From positions 1-24,773 of the IMG/VR virus record IMGVR_UViG_3300027801_001955: 24,773 bases of DNA, one strand, 5' to 3'. Positions 13,732 through 22,220 of this stretch are shown piece after piece. The notes below the pieces were generated by a model that did no database searches, was not told the origin of the DNA, and was given only the letters and a program-made list of their open reading frames with translations. Position numbers and translations under genes: made by a program. This DNA comes from a virus. Each line of letters begins with the position of its first letter. The stretch's first letter is position 1.

Positions 13732-13745
13732 CCCACCTTAATCAA
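13732..13745 (-). promoter_or_regulatory. TTGATTAAGGTGGG promoter for the XPD/DinG-like gene
   Basis: The minus strand reads TTGATTAAGGTGGG, 31 nt before ATG 13714. It shares the GGTGGG block with the clamp, SSB-like, helicase, methyltransferase and nuclease promoters, which ties this isolated helicase to the replication set. Confidence 0.6.
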
Positions 13746-13767
13746 TGGAATCACCCCCTATGCTCAT

Positions 13768-13797
13768 ACACATACATATTGACTATCGTATATGTGT
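13768..13797. repeat. Imperfect inverted repeat ACACATA...TATGTGT
   Basis: Arms ACACATACA (13768-13776) and TATATGTGT (13789-13797) pair at 8 of 9 positions around a 12-nt centre. The site is 23-52 bp upstream of the XPD-like promoter box, in the only sizeable gap on that side, so it could be an operator. No protein partner can be named. Confidence 0.4.
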
Positions 13798-13829
13798 TCT
13801 AACACCCCTGTGGGTTTGATTGATTGATA

Positions 13830-13850
13830 TAGCCCCCCTATGGGGGGCTA
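13830..13850 (-). terminator. Perfect GC-rich hairpin after the 132-aa gene
   Basis: TAGCCCCCC, three loop bases, then GGGGGGCTA: nine perfect pairs. It lies 64 nt past the stop at 13914 and before the next promoter, where a leftward transcript should end. No long T-run follows, and archaeal termination does not need a hairpin, so RNA 3' end protection or processing is an equal possibility. The rest of the 13746-13913 gap shows no gene. Confidence 0.5.
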
Positions 13851-13913
13851 ATGATGCAGATGGATTGCAGGGCTTCTATCAATGCTTATTGAGTATCAAA
13901 TCAGAATATCAAT

Positions 13914-14312
13914 TCAAGCGAACCATCCGTATGATTCCCAGAGCGCACGAACCTCGTCTTTGTCGGAGTCCGATAAGTCGGATTCAGCGAGGTTCGATTC
14001 AGCCGTAGCGATGAACTTGTCAGTTTGAGGAACGAAGAAGTATGGGCGTTGCTTGTAGCCCTTCTCATCGCCTTGCATTGGGTGTTGGCATGACATGACT
14101 GTCCAGCCTCGTGGCTTGTCCGCCATAGCGACACGAAGGTCAGTAGTTCGGCAAACGAAGGTCGTGATGCAATCAATATCATCGCCATAAAACCCAGATT
14201 GGTCTGGGAATGTGCTGAATCCACGATAGTGCATAATTCCATCCTCAACGGTGTGAGGGTATTCGGCTTCATAGTCTGGTTGTCTGTTAATCATTTTTAC
14301 TGCGTATGTCAT
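13914..14312 (-). CDS. 132-aa acidic protein of unknown function
   Basis: Starts at ATG 14312 with GGAGATGA 5 nt upstream and an A-rich stretch before it; an ATG nine bases further upstream lies in the Shine-Dalgarno spacer. The product has an N-terminal beta strand (MTYAVKMINRQPDYEAEYPH), a Tyr/Phe/Gly-rich centre with Cys residues (DDIDCITTFVCRTT), PYFFVPQTDKF, and an acidic Ser-rich helix at the end (LAESDLSDSDKDEVRALWES). No family is recognised. It follows the 90-aa gene by 24 nt and is presumably co-transcribed. Confidence 0.65.
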   Translation of the reverse strand: MTYAVKMINRQPDYEAEYPHTVEDGIMHYRGFSTFPDQSGFYGDDIDCITTFVCRTTDLRVAMADKPRGWTVMSCQHPMQGDEKGYKQRPYFFVPQTDKFIATAESNLAESDLSDSDKDEVRALWESYGWFA

Positions 14313-14336
14313 TCTGTTCATCTCCTTTTTTTATTT

Positions 14337-14609
14337 TCAATAGAAGTTCATGTCCACATAGCAATATGCCAAGTGGTCAATGAATCCGTGAATTGCGTTT
14401 GGGTTTGAGAACTCAATTTTGCGAATCATGTTTGCGATGTTCTCTTGTTCTTTTGCTGGTGCAACATTGAGAACCATGTCGATAACAGCGGAGGATTCAA
14501 TCATGTGGATTGCTGACCTGTCGCCAAAGTCATACACGAAGTTCACCGTGATGATGCGTTCTGGGAGGTTGCGCTCGTTGAAGTATGTGCGGAGGTATTG
14601 GCTGCTCAT
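14337..14609 (-). CDS. 90-aa protein of unknown function under a composite promoter
   Basis: Starts at ATG 14609, 29 nt after ACTATAAGGG; the longer frame from 14705 crosses the promoter and is rejected. The product begins MSSQYLRTYFNERNLPERII, continues with a beta strand (VNFVYDFGDRSAIHM), then a helix with many Ala, Glu and Asn (NVAPAKEQENIANMIRKIEF) and an aromatic end (YCYVDMNFY). It looks like a small soluble alpha/beta protein. It follows the giant tail gene but has its own strong promoter, so it is probably expressed separately. Confidence 0.65.
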   Translation of the reverse strand: MSSQYLRTYFNERNLPERIITVNFVYDFGDRSAIHMIESSAVIDMVLNVAPAKEQENIANMIRKIEFSNPNAIHGFIDHLAYCYVDMNFY

Positions 14610-14628
14610 ATACAGTCGTGGGAGTTCC

Positions 14629-14665
14629 CCCTTATAGTATGTTCGGAATCTCAATGGTTTTGTTC
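14629..14665 (-). promoter_or_regulatory. Composite promoter: GAACAAAACCATTG element plus TATA
   Basis: The minus strand reads GAACAAAACCATTGAGATTCC and GAAC, then ACTATAAGGG 29 nt before ATG 14609. About 20 bp further upstream is a near-perfect inverted repeat (14686-14703: GATATTGA, two bases, TCAATATC) in the gap after the giant gene. Confidence 0.65.
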
Positions 14666-14685
14666 CTCGATGTATTTGGTAATTG

Positions 14686-14703
14686 GATATTGAGTTCAAT
14701 ATC
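14686..14703. repeat. Inverted repeat GATATTGA-GT-TCAATATC
   Basis: Eight-base arms around two central bases, in a short non-coding gap upstream of the 14629-14665 promoter. Related words occur at 2347-2360 and 22273-22286, the latter inside a possible small gene. It may be a dimeric repressor site, or chance in an A/T-rich stretch. Confidence 0.35.
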
Positions 14704-14708
14704 AATTT

Positions 14709-17700
14709 TCACAGCCCGTCTGGATAACCTGCGATTCCTTCACCTTTCGTTTGAGAATCTCCCATTTGCATTTGAACTCCGCCAGCCGATGGATAATACA
14801 AATCTGCGCCTTTATGTCCTGTTCGATACCATGAGGTTTCGTTGGTGAACCATCTCAAATCAATCTCTGACGCATCATATCCCCAGAATCGTTGATAGCG
14901 CAATTGAGTCGAATGGTGTGGAAAATCCTCTTGACCGGCCATTGTTTGAGCCGAGCCAACAGGACTCCAAGTGTTGTTGGCGTTATCCCATCGGAGAGAT
15001 GGCACGGATAGCCAGCGGATATTGATTGAGCGCAATACGTTCGCAGTCGTGTCGAACTCAATCGACGGAATCCAGCAATGCAAAATATGTTGATATTCAC
15101 GGCCTGTGGTTGAATCCATGTATGGTGGATATGGTGGAACAACCGCCCCAGACCAATTCGGTGAAATGTTTGGCTTGATGAATCCACCCAGATATGGGGT
15201 TTCGACCCCGCTGACGTTCAGTTTGCCCGTTGGAGTCGCCGCCCATTGAAGTGGACCCAGCGCCGATTGTCTGACCTGTGGAGAAGCAGCATCTCGATAC
15301 ACTTCTCCGAGTCTCCCATCGTCTTCGCCAATCATACTGAAAGTCATTACCAGATGAATGTTGCCTTTTCCATCCGTGCTTAAAGTCAAATCTCGATATG
15401 ATGGGTCAACGGCTTTCAGTTCGCTTGTTCCATTATACACGGGTCCACGCCAGACCGTTATGTGATTGCCAAGTCCATTGATTGCATCGTATTGTTCAGC
15501 AAGTGTCTTGCGAGTATCAAAGACGGTGAGAAGTGTTTGTCTTGGTGCGAATGTTTTGGCCAACGAGGTGTCTCTATCATCCTTGCACGACACGACCAAT
15601 GCTCTATCTCGCTCATCTATGATTGCGTCATAATACACGACATTGTATGGCTCAAGAGTATTCTTTGCATCTGGTGGCAATCCAACCACATGATAACATC
15701 GTTTGGTGTCGAATGCGTATCTCCCTGATGGGTCGTTTGACAATACATTTGGGCTTATTCCTATGTTGGCATATATCGCCGAATAGTTCCTGTCAGCAAT
15801 TCCAAACGATTGGATTGGAAAACCTCGATAAAATACAACAGGCAGGTTGTCGCCACGAAGACAAACCTTTGGCTCTGCGTTGAAATTGGTGTAATGTGGA
15901 CCCACCGATGCTTGGTTGAGCGTAGTATAGCCAGCATCAGGAATCGAGCCGTGAACCAATTGCCACCTATTGTCGTCAGGCCGTGCTGTGGAATCCAATG
16001 GAACCCAATCGGCGAATGATGGTTCACTATCCAATTTACAAGTATAGAATATCCTTGTCGATTGAGGCAATCCTGAACCACCAACGGTGGATAGAACTTG
16101 GACAACGGCGAGATGCAATTTGTCTTGAGAATCGCACACGAGAGATGGTTGCCTCAAATCCCATCGAGTTCCTCCCGATTCTGTTGTTCCTGTCAATCCA
16201 GATTGAATCAACACGGGTGTGTGAACTGACCAATCCCAATCATAAACGGGTTCTGGATTGTATGTTGACATGGTTCTTTCAGCCTTATGATAATACAGTT
16301 CATGCGCTTGATGGCTTGGCACATCATTTGGATTTGGATGATATTCAATAACCGCATGGAGAGTTCCATTTGAATCGGAACAAAACGCAGCCCCCATGAC
16401 TCGGCCTTTATGGTATTCACCTTGACTCATCCCAGCACCAACGGATGCCAATGTGGGTCCACATTCATCCTTGCCACCGAACACCGCAGCGTCTTGGTCT
16501 GGTTTCATTGCTCTGCGATTGTAAAACAAATCCGCATGAATTGGCTTTTTCAAATGACACCATTGGGGGAGATTGAGCGACCCAGATTGAACCGACCTGT
16601 GGAATTGGAATTGGTGAAGAGTTCCATCTGGAGTTCTGACTATACGTTGGCCATGACCGAGACACTGTGGACCCGAACCACCGGCCATAGTCGCCGGACC
16701 CTTCAAGTTCTCACCATCCATCGAGGATTGTGTTTGAATCATGTATGGACCCGCAACCGCATCCTTATACCCAATACCTTGAGCCGATACGATTCCGCCA
16801 GAATCCCACATTGGTCGAGAACTTTTCGATACATGAACGTCAACAGACGACATCAATTGTTCTGACACAGCAATCATATCGTGCCGACTCATTTCCTTGA
16901 TTCGACCAAGCATCATTGGTGAGTATCGGCTATTTTGAATCATAGATAGGTCATAATCGGTGTTGGGGAGAATTGGTATCGCCGCAGCATGAAAGTGGTC
17001 GGTTGGATGGTCTGACCAGAATGCCTCAAGCCCATATGAGCCACTGACAATGGGTCCGTGAACTCTCGTGTATGCACCAAGCCCAAGAGTCTTGGCTGGC
17101 TTTGCACCACCCGTTGGCCACATTGGTTTATCCCATAGATTAGTTCGCAAGAAGTATTGACCAGCAACGGGTCGTGCTTGACCTGCTGGAGATTCCCCAC
17201 CGAGTTCAAATCCGGTGTTGAAAGTCGCAGCACCGAGCAAGTGAATGTTGTCAGTTCGGTGGAATGGAGTCTCCATTTCAAGTTCAAGAGAATTGCGCCC
17301 TCCGGCTCTCGCTCGCACATGGACAGCAGGAGGCTTGAGCAAATGAATCGGCAAATTGTAGCCAACACCACCGTGAACTTGTTTGAAGACTCTATCGACA
17401 CGGTATGGATGCAATTTGGTTGAGATTCCATAGTGGAGGGGTCCGTGATGCGACCATCCACCTTGTCCACCCCGCATCAATCGGTGGCCTTCTGTTCCAT
17501 GAAACACGAATGGAATTGTAGTTCCACCAAGAGTTATTGAAGTCCAAAGCATCTGCGCTTCAATCGTTGGAGGATTGAAGGGGTTGTATGTTCTCACCAA
17601 TGAAGTTCCAATAATCTGGAATGGAGGCTCTCCGGTGTTGACATATTCTTGGTCGAGAGCAAAATAAGTCGATTGCGCTGGGTCCATTATGTTGGCGAGA

Positions 17701-20700
17701 ACTTCTGTCAAACCACCACAGGTTCTTGGTGGATTCAACAATTGTTCTCCTGTTCCACCGGCTTTGTATGCTCTGAATGATTCAAGGTTCACAGGATATG
17801 TGATGGCTGAACAATCGAGAGAATATGCAAATGCTGGTGCGTATGGATTCGCCCCTCCAGCATTATCGTCAATAATATCTCCGAATCCAGCGAATATCCC
17901 TTGCTCGGTTGGAACAATGACACCACCGATTGGTGGTTCTGCTTCTGTTGATTCTGGCGCATCTGAAAAGAACAAGGTGTTATCTCCGAATGCTGCTGGG
18001 TCATAGAGGCCACGAGGGAATGACCAACCAGACCACCCAAGTTCTTGGTGAGGATTCGCACCAGAGCCAAAGTCAGCAAAGCCGATTGTCGTTGCCACGA
18101 ACCGAGTCAATGTCAAAAACGCAATGCGCTCAACCGACCATGCGCTCACAGGCTGGCCGAGATTTGCATTGATAAATGGCAAAGCAACGCTCAAAGTTCG
18201 TGCTGTGGTAATCGGCTGAATCTGCGGGAATCCAGAACGGATAGTTCCAACCGTATTGGACCCAATAATTATATTTTCGATGAATGGCAATGAACGTGGT
18301 AAATGTGCAAAAGTCATTCGGCAATCGGGATATGAACCATATGTGATTGGAATTGCTTGTTGTCCAGATTCGGCATACCAATATGAGATTCTTGCACCTG
18401 ACCACCAAGTATCTCCATCAACCCACATTTGGTTGGCGATAGTATCTGGAACTTCTCCATCTCCCATAGGAATGGTCTCCCATCGAATATCAAACAACGC
18501 TCGCCCACGCTTGGCGAGTCCTGTTTGTTCATCCTCTTTGACATCGGTGAACATCAAAATCAACGAGCGAGCCTGTGTGTTCGCCATCAGTTTCGACCAT
18601 GTTGGATATGCGGAGAAGTTATCGCTCTTGGGAGTCGAACCACCTGACCCATTGACGGGTGATGGTGCGCCGGTTGGTTCGGGAACTACATCTCCAGATG
18701 CTGGGTCTGAACCATATCCCGATGGATTGTCGCTTTGACCACCATCAAGTGGAATGCACTTGCCACCAGATTGGTAATATCCAGCAGGACAACCGCCCGT
18801 GTCAAGGTCAGGATTCAAAGGATATTTGATGTCAACCGCTGGATAATCATTCTCGGTTTTGATGTAGTCGATATGCACCGCCGCCATAGCCATCCGACCA
18901 TCCTCCATGATTCGCAGGCTGGAACAATGAAGCGTTGGGTGATAGATGGGGAGAGGTGGAGATGCAGCCTGTGATGATAAAGGATGAACCACCGCATCCT
19001 TCTCTTCACGACCCAAATATCTCATCATTTCAATCTGTGGCATAACCCAATCGTGGAGATTCCAGACCGCACCGATTCCGATTGCAGTTCGTGATATATT
19101 CAACAAGTCGGTGGATGCTCTCGTCATGGTGTCGCAAGAGGTATCATATGCCACCGATACCACTGACTTTGGGAACATATCCTTGATTGGATTGCTGGCA
19201 AATGTGGTGTCTTTAGTCCAAAGAGGGTCGAGGGTCGGCGAGTATCGCCACACCATCAATTCAGTTCCCTTTGGTCGTTGAGGGGATGGAGTTCCATCTG
19301 GCCATATTTGACCATTGCCAAACACACCAAATGTGGTGTGGCCATCCTTCGTGCCGGTGGCTACACATAGGTCATGTGAGTCAATGAAATCAGCCCCAAC
19401 AAAGAGTTCACCTTCATAGATGGAGGCATCCCAGAGATGTGAAATCCCACCTCGTTGATAGAATCCACCAGCCTCGATGGCGGCGCATAATTTTGGAATC
19501 CGAGTATTCGAGTCGGCCAATGCTATCGGTCGGAATGGTGTCGCTTGGTGAAGACCCCAACCTTGTTGAGCATATTCACCATCGGTGAAAGAATGACGAG
19601 GGATGATGGATGCTTTACAATCAAAATTGGTGGCATCCAAACCGGCCATAACTCCAGCACCAGATTCAATAAATATCTGTTCCAGATTGGTCGGGTCAAT
19701 TCTGAAAATAGCGTGATAAATAGTGCATGGAATGTCTTGATAATTAGCATCAATGTGTAGTCGATTTGACATCGGCGCATTCCTGTTCGTTGGTTGACCA
19801 ATGTTCGTGTTCGCTGGGTCAGTATCGGCAACCGCAGCAGGAACATTATTGGGGTCAATAACCGATACCAGAACGTGATAATCCACGATTGGCTTGCGGA
19901 ATGTTTGGTTTGGTGCTGCGGGATTGGCTGCTAATTTTGCAGCACCGGCAGCAACAACCACATCGGTGTAGCCAACAATTGAGGGAATGACTTGAACTTT
20001 GGTTGGAACTCCATCTGCAATCCAACGGCCTGTGCTGTATTCTAAATCAATCGACTCTGGCGAACCAACCGAACACGCATTCGAGCCAACAATTTTAGTG
20101 GCTCGACCCGCCCCTTTACGTTCGATTAGCCCATTCCCAAATGGCTTGGCGGTGGTATCGCCAACCGCTGGGGCTTGACTTGGCAATCCCGACCCATCAT
20201 CTCTGACACGACCAAAGTTCCGAACCCATGTGTTGTTTGCATTTGTTGAGGCTGGAACAGTGTGTCCGATTCCTCGACCTGCATATGTCTTGACCATATC
20301 GGTCATTGGCATGACTACTAAACCATCGGTTCCATAGAGATAGGGTTCGGGTCCAGTATCAATCAATGGTGTCTGGTTTCGTCTGGCCGTCATTCCACTA
20401 TGAACTTGAATGTTAATCCCCGCATAGCCCTTCGAGGTGGTGTCGTTGGATATTGCACCTTGAATCTGGGTCGGGTCGGTGTCTCTCGTTGGTGCGAAGA
20501 ATGCGCTGGCTACAATCACACCTTCATATCCAATCAAACCTGCTGAATCGACAACCACACTTGCGCCCAAATCAACACGACCAAGAGTCGTGTTTTCCTT
20601 CGATTGAGGTGGGGCTGTGCCATTGGATATTGCATCGTGTGTGAGGATTTGTTGGATGGTGTCTTCACCACTGAACGCAGCATTGGCATGGCGAGCAGAC

Positions 20701-21686
20701 GCTTGACCCATCACTGACCAGCCTGTCAATCCATCTGGCATTGAAATGTCTTGACCCGTTTCAACGAATGGTTGGTCTGTTCGGAGATTTATGACCCAAT
20801 GAGATGAGAATGTATGTTCGTCTTCGGTGAAAGCGATTCCACACGTTGTCGCCGTTGACAATATCGGACTCGATACAAGCGTGGTTTGGAACTGTGAATT
20901 GTGCTTATCTCCATAAATTATCCCAAGACCATTTGATGGAATATCGCCAGCAACACTGTGGGCTATGTTGGCCACTTGAGGACCCCCAATCCATGTGGAT
21001 TCTGTGCTGGAGAATGTTCCTTCAACGAATGGCATTCCGGCCATCTGGTCAAATTGAGATGTTTGAGACCTTGATGTTTGAGACCAAGTGTGATTCCCAG
21101 CACGAGCCGATGTGTAGCCTTCTGTTGGATGAGATGTGAATTGACCCGCTTCTGTAATCGACAAGCCTCCAAATCCGCAAGTTCCTTTCACTTGTTCTGG
21201 ATAGTGGCGACTCGCCCCAATGTCTTGACCTGTTTGTCCTTGAAGCAAATGCCCTCTCGCATGATTCAATCTGGGTGCGGTTGTTGCGATTCGCAATCCA
21301 AACGCTCTTGGGATTTGTTCCATTCCGAGATTGGTTGGTGTTGGTGGATAACTTGATTTGTCGAATGTTGTTGTTGATGGCACGACCCCTTTGGGATTGA
21401 TTACAGTTCCAGATGCACCGACCGCATTCGTCGCTCTCGGTGTCCAAACCGCTTCATCCCAGAGAGCCATACGGGAATTGGCTGCATCGGCAATGGTGTC
21501 GTCAATGCTATCGTGAAAAACGAGGGTCAAGGGCAAGCCCCGACTCCCGATTGGTGGAATCATATCCACCGTATCAACCGGCATTCCTGTGGAGGGGGTT
21601 ATTGCTGGCGCTGGTGGCACATCAAATGGTAATCCTCGCCGCTTTAAGTGGTTGTTGCTAAGGATGAAAGAAGGTGAAGTGGCCAA
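14709..21686 (-). CDS. Giant 2325-aa putative tail/adhesion protein with beta-propeller-like C-terminal part
   Basis: Probably a virion surface protein for host binding. No catalytic motif is seen. The N-terminal 950 residues are beta-rich, with many Gly, Thr, Pro and Asn. Near residues 963-975 a short Cys motif (CPAGYYQSGGKC) is followed by a Gly/Pro/Ser/Asp-rich linker to about 1010. Between about 1670 and 2200, repeats of the form D-x-x-G-x-L-H-hydrophobic (TPDGTLHQFQFH, SNGTLHAVIEYH, DSQDKLHLAVVQ, GKGNIHLVMTFS) resemble blades of sialidase/BNR-type beta propellers. The start is uncertain: TTG 21686 is the only canonical or alternative start codon before residue 35, because an in-frame TAG lies 27 nt upstream in a hairpin loop. 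No promoter lies at 29-31 nt; the structured RNA region directly precedes it. The upstream neighbour is the baseplate-hub-like gene. Confidence 0.8.
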   Translation of the reverse strand: MATSPSFILSNNHLKRRGLPFDVPPAPAITPSTGMPVDTVDMIPPIGSRGLPLTLVFHDSIDDTIADAANSRMALWDEAVWTPRATNAVGASGTVINPKGVVPSTTTFDKSSYPPTPTNLGMEQIPRAFGLRIATTAPRLNHARGHLLQGQTGQDIGASRHYPEQVKGTCGFGGLSITEAGQFTSHPTEGYTSARAGNHTWSQTSRSQTSQFDQMAGMPFVEGTFSSTESTWIGGPQVANIAHSVAGDIPSNGLGIIYGDKHNSQFQTTLVSSPILSTATTCGIAFTEDEHTFSSHWVINLRTDQPFVETGQDISMPDGLTGWSVMGQASARHANAAFSGEDTIQQILTHDAISNGTAPPQSKENTTLGRVDLGASVVVDSAGLIGYEGVIVASAFFAPTRDTDPTQIQGAISNDTTSKGYAGINIQVHSGMTARRNQTPLIDTGPEPYLYGTDGLVVMPMTDMVKTYAGRGIGHTVPASTNANNTWVRNFGRVRDDGSGLPSQAPAVGDTTAKPFGNGLIERKGAGRATKIVGSNACSVGSPESIDLEYSTGRWIADGVPTKVQVIPSIVGYTDVVVAAGAAKLAANPAAPNQTFRKPIVDYHVLVSVIDPNNVPAAVADTDPANTNIGQPTNRNAPMSNRLHIDANYQDIPCTIYHAIFRIDPTNLEQIFIESGAGVMAGLDATNFDCKASIIPRHSFTDGEYAQQGWGLHQATPFRPIALADSNTRIPKLCAAIEAGGFYQRGGISHLWDASIYEGELFVGADFIDSHDLCVATGTKDGHTTFGVFGNGQIWPDGTPSPQRPKGTELMVWRYSPTLDPLWTKDTTFASNPIKDMFPKSVVSVAYDTSCDTMTRASTDLLNISRTAIGIGAVWNLHDWVMPQIEMMRYLGREEKDAVVHPLSSQAASPPLPIYHPTLHCSSLRIMEDGRMAMAAVHIDYIKTENDYPAVDIKYPLNPDLDTGGCPAGYYQSGGKCIPLDGGQSDNPSGYGSDPASGDVVPEPTGAPSPVNGSGGSTPKSDNFSAYPTWSKLMANTQARSLILMFTDVKEDEQTGLAKRGRALFDIRWETIPMGDGEVPDTIANQMWVDGDTWWSGARISYWYAESGQQAIPITYGSYPDCRMTFAHLPRSLPFIENIIIGSNTVGTIRSGFPQIQPITTARTLSVALPFINANLGQPVSAWSVERIAFLTLTRFVATTIGFADFGSGANPHQELGWSGWSFPRGLYDPAAFGDNTLFFSDAPESTEAEPPIGGVIVPTEQGIFAGFGDIIDDNAGGANPYAPAFAYSLDCSAITYPVNLESFRAYKAGGTGEQLLNPPRTCGGLTEVLANIMDPAQSTYFALDQEYVNTGEPPFQIIGTSLVRTYNPFNPPTIEAQMLWTSITLGGTTIPFVFHGTEGHRLMRGGQGGWSHHGPLHYGISTKLHPYRVDRVFKQVHGGVGYNLPIHLLKPPAVHVRARAGGRNSLELEMETPFHRTDNIHLLGAATFNTGFELGGESPAGQARPVAGQYFLRTNLWDKPMWPTGGAKPAKTLGLGAYTRVHGPIVSGSYGLEAFWSDHPTDHFHAAAIPILPNTDYDLSMIQNSRYSPMMLGRIKEMSRHDMIAVSEQLMSSVDVHVSKSSRPMWDSGGIVSAQGIGYKDAVAGPYMIQTQSSMDGENLKGPATMAGGSGPQCLGHGQRIVRTPDGTLHQFQFHRSVQSGSLNLPQWCHLKKPIHADLFYNRRAMKPDQDAAVFGGKDECGPTLASVGAGMSQGEYHKGRVMGAAFCSDSNGTLHAVIEYHPNPNDVPSHQAHELYYHKAERTMSTYNPEPVYDWDWSVHTPVLIQSGLTGTTESGGTRWDLRQPSLVCDSQDKLHLAVVQVLSTVGGSGLPQSTRIFYTCKLDSEPSFADWVPLDSTARPDDNRWQLVHGSIPDAGYTTLNQASVGPHYTNFNAEPKVCLRGDNLPVVFYRGFPIQSFGIADRNYSAIYANIGISPNVLSNDPSGRYAFDTKRCYHVVGLPPDAKNTLEPYNVVYYDAIIDERDRALVVSCKDDRDTSLAKTFAPRQTLLTVFDTRKTLAEQYDAINGLGNHITVWRGPVYNGTSELKAVDPSYRDLTLSTDGKGNIHLVMTFSMIGEDDGRLGEVYRDAASPQVRQSALGPLQWAATPTGKLNVSGVETPYLGGFIKPNISPNWSGAVVPPYPPYMDSTTGREYQHILHCWIPSIEFDTTANVLRSINIRWLSVPSLRWDNANNTWSPVGSAQTMAGQEDFPHHSTQLRYQRFWGYDASEIDLRWFTNETSWYRTGHKGADLYYPSAGGVQMQMGDSQTKGEGIAGYPDGL

Positions 21687-21689
21687 CCA

Positions 21690-22178
21690 GCACCGATGAG
21701 ATGGTCGCTAAACCAAATCATCGGTGAGGTTGATAGAACTCTTCGCTTGTCGCCCACACCCCCGCCACCCTTTCAGTTCCGGTTTGCACCCGAATAAAGA
21801 CGAACTCGATGTTTCTGATTGACCTCCCCCCTGTGCGGTTGAAGGCAACGACCCTCCCCGCTAAGGGAGAGATTCTCACCATGTATTTGAAACGAGGGAG
21901 AAAGACTCATGCCTCCCGTTCTCATTGGTTTTCAACCAATTCCACTTTAAGTTCTCCGCTGGTGTCTGACCAAGTGATGTTCACGAGGTGCTGCACAGGC
22001 TCGTCTTTAGAACGCCTCAACATCTGGGAGGTGGCTATTTCATCCGTTCTCCTCGAAGGAGACTCACGCACCCTATCCACCATGTTGAGGTGTGTAGCGT
22101 TTCAAATAATCCCCGCCAGCCGACTCAAAAGTGGTCGGTTATTGTCGAGGGTCGTCGGTGGCCTGATGTTCCGGCTAC
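21690..22178 (-). ncRNA. Putative structured RNA or long structured 5' leader (about 490 nt)
   Basis: No credible minus-strand ORF, yet the stretch has its own TATA-like promoter and many helices. Predicted 5' end is 22176-22178, by the 29/31-nt rule. Helices by eye: 22174-22179 with 22093-22098 (6 bp); 22154-22162 with 22115-22124 (9 bp, one bulge); 22082-22090 with 22015-22023 (9 bp), enclosing 22077-22081/22030-22034 and hairpin 22048-22062; 21979-22013; 21960-21972; 21924-21940; 21852-21871 (7 bp); 21777-21794 (GCAA tetraloop); 21691-21726 (9 plus 4 bp). Two hairpin loops share TTAGCG, and CGCTA near 22098 could pair with them. Hallmarks of RNase P, SRP RNA, group I and group II introns were looked for and not found. 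It could be an independent RNA or the leader of the giant gene. Confidence 0.6.
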
Positions 22179-22197
22179 AAACAACGGTGTGCATTCC

Positions 22198-22220
22198 ACT
22201 ATATCAATGCTTTGGTTCTT
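22198..22220 (-). promoter_or_regulatory. Promoter of the structured RNA region
   Basis: The minus strand reads AAAGAACCAAAGCATTGATA then TAGT. GAACCAAAGCATTGATA is identical to the promoter of the gene starting at 24587. With the usual spacing, transcription would start at 22176-22178, exactly at the first predicted helix strand. Confidence 0.6.

Noticed and set aside
21690-22178. Group I or group II intron, RNase P RNA or SRP RNA
   Set aside because: I looked for the conserved core words (intron P7/S region, domain V stem, RNase P GAGGAAAGTC, SRP helix 8) and found none; the flanking genes also do not form one split gene.
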